Of a stretch of DNA of 42,238 nucleotides, positions 38,501 through 42,238 are shown piece after piece. The DNA lies in NCBI GenBank assembly GCA_028704015.1, contig JAQVLT010000007.1, positions 13,632 to 55,869 of the forward strand, in the 5' to 3' direction. Source of the stretch: Patescibacteria group bacterium (GTDB lineage: Bacteria; Patescibacteriota; Patescibacteriia; Patescibacteriales; JAQVLT01). Position numbers and translations under genes: made by a program. Every line of letters begins with the position of its first letter. Within the stretch, counting starts at the first letter, position 1. The notes below the pieces were generated by a model. The model saw only the letters and a list, made by a program, of their open reading frames with translations, was not told the origin of the DNA and did not search any database.

Positions 38501-41463
38501 TTAAACTTTTTAAACAGGTTCTGAAAGGAAAAACGATCTCCGCTGATACCATAATGCTGAATAATAAGAATGATAAGCGCTATGTTCATTTTATTACCTT
38601 CCCGATTATAGAAGAAGGCAAACAGGTGGCGATCAGAGGAATCATACAGGACATGACTGACAGAAAAGAATTTGAGGAAAAATTATTGGAAAGCGAGGGG
38701 AAATATAAGGATTTTTTTCATAAATCGGAAATTGCCATGTTGGAGATGGACGCCAAGGGCATGATGCTGGATGTTAACGAGCATCTTTGCAAGATTTGCA
38801 TGCGTCCGAAAGAATATTTTATCGGCACACACTTCGCCAAACCTGGACTTTTTACCGCCAGTTCAATTCTTAAGGCAATGAAAAATTATGCCTTGCTTTT
38901 GCGTACTGGGAAAAATCCCTTGGTTTACTATGATGTTAATCGCGGCGACGGGAAAGTTGTTAACATTCTTGCCAGCGTTAACAGTTATTATCGCAATAAC
39001 AAATTATATCGTATTTATGCGGTGTTTTCCGACGTCACGAAAGAAAAAGAAGCGGAAAAATTATTGGAAGAGAATGAACGCAAATTGCATTATATTTTTA
39101 ATCAATCTTACCAATTTATTGGCATCATGACTCTGGACGGCATTTTGATTGAAGCAAATGAAACTGCAATAAAGCTAACCGGTTATAGCAAGAATAAAAT
39201 TATTGGCAAAAAATTCTGGGATACTCCCTGGTGGACGCATTCTCGCGAACTGCAAAATAAGCTCAAAGAAGCGGTGCAAAAAGGCGTTAAAGGAGAAGCA
39301 TCGCGATTTGAAGCGACGCACTTCGACGCGAAAGGCGGGGCGCATTATGTTGATTTTTCTTTGACGCCGGCAAAGGACAAAAATGGAAAAATAATTTATC
39401 TCATTCCTGAAGGGCGCGATATCACCGAAATAAAGAAGGCGACCGAAGAGCTTAAGGTGAGTGAAAAAAGGTTTAAAGACTTTTTTGATTATGCGGGCGT
39501 AGCGATGATTGAAATGTCTCCCACTGGGGTTTTACTTGACGCCAATAAAAAGGCGGAGGAGATAGCCGGAGCGCCGTTTACCACCAGAAGCAAAGGCAAG
39601 CATTTTAGCCAACCGGGATTATTTACTGCCGGATCAATAATTAAAGCTTTGAAAAATTTCCCCAAAGTCTTAAAAACGGGATATGCTCCTTTGGAATATT
39701 ATGATGTTCATCAGCAAAACACTGGGAAAACAATCACTATCGGCGCCACTATTTCAACTTACCGGGAAGAAGGAAGGGTAAAGAAAATTTATATAGTTTT
39801 TTCTGACGTTACCAAAGAAAAAGAAGCGGAAAAGCAACTAAAAGAACAAGAAGAAAAATTCCGTTCGATTTTTGAAGGCGCTGATGAAGGAATCGTCTTG
39901 GTTGATCCAAAAACCAAAAAATTTATTTTGGGTAATTCGCGCTTTCAGCTGATTACCGGACGCGCTAACGAAGAAATTGTCAAATTGTCAATTGCGGATA
40001 TCCATCCCAAAAAAGATTTGCCCTTTGTTTTTAGTCAATTCAATAAGTTGATAAAAGGTGATATTGATCTTGTCGCCAATACTCCGGTATTAAATAAAAA
40101 AGGTAAAATTATTTATTGTGATATCAGTATGTCGCCGGTAGAAATTGGCGGCCAAAAATTAGCAGTGGGTTTTTTCCGCGAAATGACCGAAGTGAAAAAG
40201 GCGGAAGAAAGATATATGGCGATTTTTAAATTCTCCGCCGACGCGATTATGACTATTGATCCGCCTGTTTGGAAATTCACCTCCGGTAATCCGGCGGCCT
40301 TAAAAATGTATGGCGTAAAAAATGAAGAGGAATTCAAAAAACTCGGTCCATGGGATTTGTCTCCGGAAAAACAAAATGATGGGCAGCTATCTTCGGTAAA
40401 AGCAAAAATAATGATTGAAGAAGCTATGCGGAAAGGCGAAAAATTATTTGAATGGACGCACAAAGGATTGAATGGCGAGAATTTTCCCACGGAAATACTT
40501 TTAAACAGGGTGGAAATCGGCGACCGAAAATTTCTCCAAGCCACAGTAAGGGATTTAACGGAAATCAAAAAAGCGCAGGAGGAAATAAATAAATTGGCTG
40601 ACATTGTCAAATCTTCAAATGATGCGATTATCAGCGAAAAATTTGACGGGACAATAGTTAGTTGGAACGTTGGCGCGGAACGGCTTTATGGTTATACTGC
40701 CGAGGAAGCAATTGGTAAAAATTTATCCTTGATCATACCGACGGGCTATGACGATAAAACAAAGGAGATTTTAGAAAAAGTTAAGTCAGGTAAAATAGTA
40801 GAGGATTATGAGACGTTCCGTAAAAATAAAAAAGGAGAAATTTTAAACGTCTCACTTTCTGCTTCGCCAATCAAGGATGGCAACAAGATTATTGCGGCTT
40901 CAGCTATTGCTCGTGATATTACCGAGAAAAAACGCTCAGAAGAAATTGTCAAAAAAAACGAAGAGTTTTTGCGCTATGTGACGGAAAATGTTCCTAGTGT
41001 TATTTATCAGCTAAAATTAGAAAAGAATGGCAAGCAAAGCTTTGCGTTTGTCAGCCAACGCGCGGAAGAGATGTTTGAAATTGATATTAATAAAATCAAA
41101 GCGGATTTTAATCTTGCTTGGAATTTAATTCTTCTCGATGATCAGGAAAAAATGAAAAAATCAATTATGGAATCGGCCAAAAATTTGAAGCAATGGGAGT
41201 ATGAATTTCGCATCAAAATAAAGAGCGGAAAAATAAAGTGGATTGGCGGAGTTTCTGAGCCAAAACCGAATCAAGCAGACGGAAGTATTATCTGGACCGG
41301 AGCGTTTACGGATATTACCGCCAAGAAAGAGGCAGACAAGAAATTTCAGGACAAAGCAGGTGAATTGTCAAGGATGAATAGTTTGATGGTGGGACGCGAG
41401 TTAAAAATGATTGAATTAAAAAAGAAAGTTGAAGAATTAGAGAAAAAGCTGGGGGGGGGGTAG
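35527..41463 (+). CDS. giant cytoplasmic protein of about 15 tandem PAS domains, no output domain
   Basis: 1978 residues, no signal peptide or membrane helix. After a 45-residue helical N-terminus there are about 15 PAS/PAC units of 115-130 residues. Each begins with (S)EEKY/F-type helices, contains G(Y/K)...E(E/K) and ends with G...(D/E)(I/V)T(E/D)(K/R)K(K/E)-type PAC tails (for example DITERKAAERALRESEEKYR). Units 9 and 11 are especially alike (HFAKPGLFTASSILKAMKN against HFSQPGLFTAGSIIKALKN), indicating internal duplication. The C-terminus is a coiled coil (MNSLMVGRELKMIELKKKVEELEKKL) as found after PAS arrays in sensor kinases, but no His-kinase, GGDEF, EAL, HTH or methyl-accepting domain follows. 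It may be a sensory scaffold working with separate partners such as the response regulator at 20038. Ligands cannot be read from sequence. Confidence 0.92.
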   Translation: MAKKEDKNSLLKNFFGLVEEEHRDVNVKEYCDKYCKDVAKDLIEEKEFSNLLINSLPGVFYLFNKKGRFLRWNKNVSKITGYSEKEIAKMNPLDFISAEDRSRMTKIVATAFKKGWASAETKLATKSGEIIPFYLTGALAKIDGKEYVTGIGIDISEKFELEKENIKIQNLLNETGKMAKVGGWEFDVETMQQKWTDEVYEIHELDKEKFKPDVKKGVNFYDKKSKSIIAKAVEDAIKYGKPFDLELGIITAKGNQKKVRAIGKAEKENGKIKKVYGTFQDITKLKRAETDLKESLEKYRLIAQNSTDVIYILNLKKNKYEYVSPSVEQTFGYTQKEALALPPDSVITPESLRLQASELKKALKKGGEDLTKSKRLELEAIKKDGSKMWVEINARLLLDNKKRPYAILGAIRDISDKKKIEEELRDSEAKYKAWIDQAGEAFYMLDTKGRYIYANKEGERLTGYTVEEMRDKSLLSIVPKSEFFKVLPKVTHYLTHPGEVFPLTETVIKKSDGTLVPMISRFVPYYIRGKLSGFMGISLDITNRKQDELKIKENEERIRSILNTAPYGIAEINNKAEFEYANQYYFKLIGYKPEELVGRRVSDFFPSKKNTQEFNVYIKNLVKKKSNPEPWIGQVKKKDGKVIDIQSNWQYKKNSKGNVVGFVIVTTDITEKKKVEKEMKDSEEKYRYLFENSLDYLIGLDSRGRIININNAALEAFEYEKKDLLGRRVTDFIPKKYVPLAIKNLTLEFLGKKTSAIEIEFANKSGKLIPLEVGEGSIPIYESGKRAGILLTARDITERKAAERALRESEEKYRRIVEFQSDLVFTMDKRGRVTSISGPVEKYGYKPEEIVGTTFADAIPRKNLPGAFLDFRRVMKGEKVKSETALLDKNGKPYYVEFINMPLYEDGKIVGTSGIIKEINEKKKAELALQQSEEKYKSITEHTADIVFELNLEGVLTSVSGNTGSILGVKAEKMVGRHFQNKIAKEEQAKVFKLFKQVLKGKTISADTIMLNNKNDKRYVHFITFPIIEEGKQVAIRGIIQDMTDRKEFEEKLLESEGKYKDFFHKSEIAMLEMDAKGMMLDVNEHLCKICMRPKEYFIGTHFAKPGLFTASSILKAMKNYALLLRTGKNPLVYYDVNRGDGKVVNILASVNSYYRNNKLYRIYAVFSDVTKEKEAEKLLEENERKLHYIFNQSYQFIGIMTLDGILIEANETAIKLTGYSKNKIIGKKFWDTPWWTHSRELQNKLKEAVQKGVKGEASRFEATHFDAKGGAHYVDFSLTPAKDKNGKIIYLIPEGRDITEIKKATEELKVSEKRFKDFFDYAGVAMIEMSPTGVLLDANKKAEEIAGAPFTTRSKGKHFSQPGLFTAGSIIKALKNFPKVLKTGYAPLEYYDVHQQNTGKTITIGATISTYREEGRVKKIYIVFSDVTKEKEAEKQLKEQEEKFRSIFEGADEGIVLVDPKTKKFILGNSRFQLITGRANEEIVKLSIADIHPKKDLPFVFSQFNKLIKGDIDLVANTPVLNKKGKIIYCDISMSPVEIGGQKLAVGFFREMTEVKKAEERYMAIFKFSADAIMTIDPPVWKFTSGNPAALKMYGVKNEEEFKKLGPWDLSPEKQNDGQLSSVKAKIMIEEAMRKGEKLFEWTHKGLNGENFPTEILLNRVEIGDRKFLQATVRDLTEIKKAQEEINKLADIVKSSNDAIISEKFDGTIVSWNVGAERLYGYTAEEAIGKNLSLIIPTGYDDKTKEILEKVKSGKIVEDYETFRKNKKGEILNVSLSASPIKDGNKIIAASAIARDITEKKRSEEIVKKNEEFLRYVTENVPSVIYQLKLEKNGKQSFAFVSQRAEEMFEIDINKIKADFNLAWNLILLDDQEKMKKSIMESAKNLKQWEYEFRIKIKSGKIKWIGGVSEPKPNQADGSIIWTGAFTDITAKKEADKKFQDKAGELSRMNSLMVGRELKMIELKKKVEELEKKLGGG
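41451..41460 (+). repeat. G10 homopolymer at the 3' end of the PAS-array gene
   Basis: Ten consecutive G encode the terminal GGG directly before the TAG stop. Slippage would remove that stop and change only the extreme C-terminus. It is equally a site of likely sequencing error. Confidence 0.95.
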
Positions 41464-41488
41464 TATAAAAAATAAAATATAAGAATAT

Positions 41489-41520
41489 AAAAACGCTTTA
41501 TTTGAGGCGTTTTTGTATTT
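41489..41520 (+). terminator. intrinsic terminator after the PAS-array gene
   Basis: AAAAACGC (41489-41496) pairs with GCGTTTTT (41507-41514), 10-nt loop, T-rich tail. Confidence 0.85.
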
Positions 41521-41563
41521 ATTGTATTTCTTTATTATTTGGGCTAATATTATTACAGGAAAG

Positions 41564-41582
41564 ACCATCTGATGGTTTTTTG
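41564..41582 (+). terminator. second small hairpin with T-run
   Basis: ACCAT-CTG-ATGGT followed by TTTTTT. A possible promoter (TTGTAT 41522-41527, 17-bp spacer, TAATAT 41545-41550) lies upstream, so this could be a backup terminator for the PAS gene or an attenuator in the leader of the next gene. Confidence 0.5.
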
Positions 41583-41628
41583 CGTTATAGATAGGATGTT
41601 CTTTAGACACTATTAAAAGGAGAGACTT

Positions 41629-42238
41629 ATGAAAATCTTGTTGACGGGCGGTTCAGGCATGCTGGGGTCGGAGTGCGTATACAGATTGGTCTCCGGAGGG
41701 CATGAGGTGTTTGCTTTATTCCGGGGAAAAGGCGAGCTGAGCGCAAAAGAGCGAGCGCAAAAAGTGCTCGGCGCTGTTCTTGCCGCCAAGATCAAAATCG
41801 TCGAAGGCGATCTCAGAGATTTCGCGGACATACGTTTGGGACAGATTGACGCAGTATTTCATGTTGCCGCTGTGGTCAAGCTCGATTCGGACGAGTGTTA
41901 TCGGACGAACGTGCTTGGTACTGTGGCGGCTATCCAGTTTGCTCGAAACAACGGTATCCAGAGGTTTGTTTATGTGAGCACCGCCTTTACGGCAGGGGTC
42001 AGAACAGAAGGAAAAGAATTCTGGCATGAGGCTGTAGGCGAGTATGGCCTGCCTGGCGATAAGTATGTGCAGTCCAAACAGATGGCCGAATTGCTCGTGG
42101 CCAACAGTGGATTGGGCTGGATTATCCTTCGCCCCGGAGTGATCGTGGCGCCAGGTGTCTTAAGCGACCTGAATCCCGATTTCATGGGGTATCATGGTTA
42201 TGCTTTTGTCCTCTACAATTTGACGAGGATAATCCGAA
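41629..42238 (+). CDS. NAD(P)-binding extended SDR: epimerase/dehydratase or reductase, 3' truncated by window edge
   Basis: About 203 residues visible, frame open to the end. The Rossmann motif GGSGMLGSE (7-15, GxxGxxG) at the very N-terminus is followed by EGDLRD, an AVFHVAAVV strand, TNVLGT, FVYVSTAF with the catalytic-type Ser/Thr, YVQSK as the YxxxK pair and LRPGVIVAPG. This is the extended short-chain dehydrogenase pattern of sugar-nucleotide epimerases, thioester-reductase domains and related enzymes; the substrate cannot be assigned without the C-terminus. It has a clear ribosome-binding site AAGGAG (41617-41622), 6 nt from ATG. Codon use is far more GC-rich than its neighbours (37 of 60 bases are G or C in 41641-41700), suggesting a different origin. 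Confidence 0.88.
   Translation, partial: MKILLTGGSGMLGSECVYRLVSGGHEVFALFRGKGELSAKERAQKVLGAVLAAKIKIVEGDLRDFADIRLGQIDAVFHVAAVVKLDSDECYRTNVLGTVAAIQFARNNGIQRFVYVSTAFTAGVRTEGKEFWHEAVGEYGLPGDKYVQSKQMAELLVANSGLGWIILRPGVIVAPGVLSDLNPDFMGYHGYAFVLYNLTRIIR

Noticed and set aside
40113-40610. 165-codon antisense frame within the PAS gene
   Set aside because: It is a shadow of the PAS coding sequence with no start signals, promoter or recognisable domain; the PAS frame is clearly the real one.
41716-42027. Minus-strand frame over the last gene
   Set aside because: The plus-strand frame has a Rossmann motif, a YxxxK pair and a strong ribosome-binding site; the antisense frame has none of these.
1-42238. 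Alternative genetic code (TGA as glycine) as in Gracilibacteria/SR1
   Set aside because: TGA ends genes at expected places, for example the response regulator at 20404-20406, and conserved proteins show no internal TGA.

Overview
The window looks like a chromosomal segment of a Candidate Phyla Radiation (Patescibacteria, Parcubacteria-like) bacterium. The basis is AT-rich DNA, almost no Shine-Dalgarno sequences, TGA used as a normal stop (for example at 20404-20406, so not the recoded Gracilibacteria/SR1 code), very large low-complexity surface proteins, a type IV pilus locus with many pilins, four-helix-bundle (S23) and GIY-YIG genes scattered between housekeeping genes, and short GC-rich palindromes such as CCTGCCTGCCGGCAGGCAGG in many spacers. 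The phylum is inferred from gene content and style; no rRNA gene is present to confirm it.

Layout. 1-4133 is the 3' end of a giant repetitive surface protein. 4320-13439 is an envelope block: a small membrane protein, an O-antigen-ligase-type protein with TPRs, a DUF11-type membrane-anchored protein, a TerC/DUF475 membrane protein, a P2-type Ca2+/Mn2+-like ATPase and an FtsB/DivIC-like division protein. 13440-14040 carries tRNA-Thr and tRNA-Gly on the minus strand, two tRNA 3'-end remnants associated with GC-rich hairpins, and a divergent promoter pair. 14040-17379 is a cell-wall/division operon: an RlpA-like plus D,D-carboxypeptidase fusion, ftsE and ftsX. 17500-18021 holds a tRNA-Gln pseudogene carrying GC-rich hairpin inserts, a GIY-YIG nuclease gene, and an intact tRNA-Gln that overlaps the end of that gene. 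18133-19856 holds a HEPN-like protein candidate, an HsmA-family membrane protein and a Cys-rich membrane protein.

20038-35363 is the type IV pilus locus: response regulator, pilB (split by a 17-bp tandem duplication), pilC, minor pilins of FimT/PilV/PilW/PilX type, a 1580-residue DUF2341/LamG secreted protein embedded among the minor pilins, a PilM carrying an extra membrane and extracytoplasmic part, and five tandem major-pilin paralogs. An S23-type four-helix-bundle gene interrupts the minor-pilin run. 35527-41463 encodes a 1978-residue protein made of about 15 tandem PAS domains with no recognisable output domain. The window ends in the 5' part of an NAD(P)-binding epimerase/reductase with clearly different base composition and a strong ribosome-binding site.

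How it fits together. The response regulator and the PAS array bracket a pilus machine, suggesting regulated pilus assembly, and the large secreted proteins probably act at the cell surface or pilus. The most unusual structure is the association of tRNA genes, tRNA fragments, GC-rich hairpin elements and a GIY-YIG gene: remnants at two separate loci are cut or expanded at tRNA loops, and the nuclease gene lies between a damaged and an intact copy of the same tRNA.
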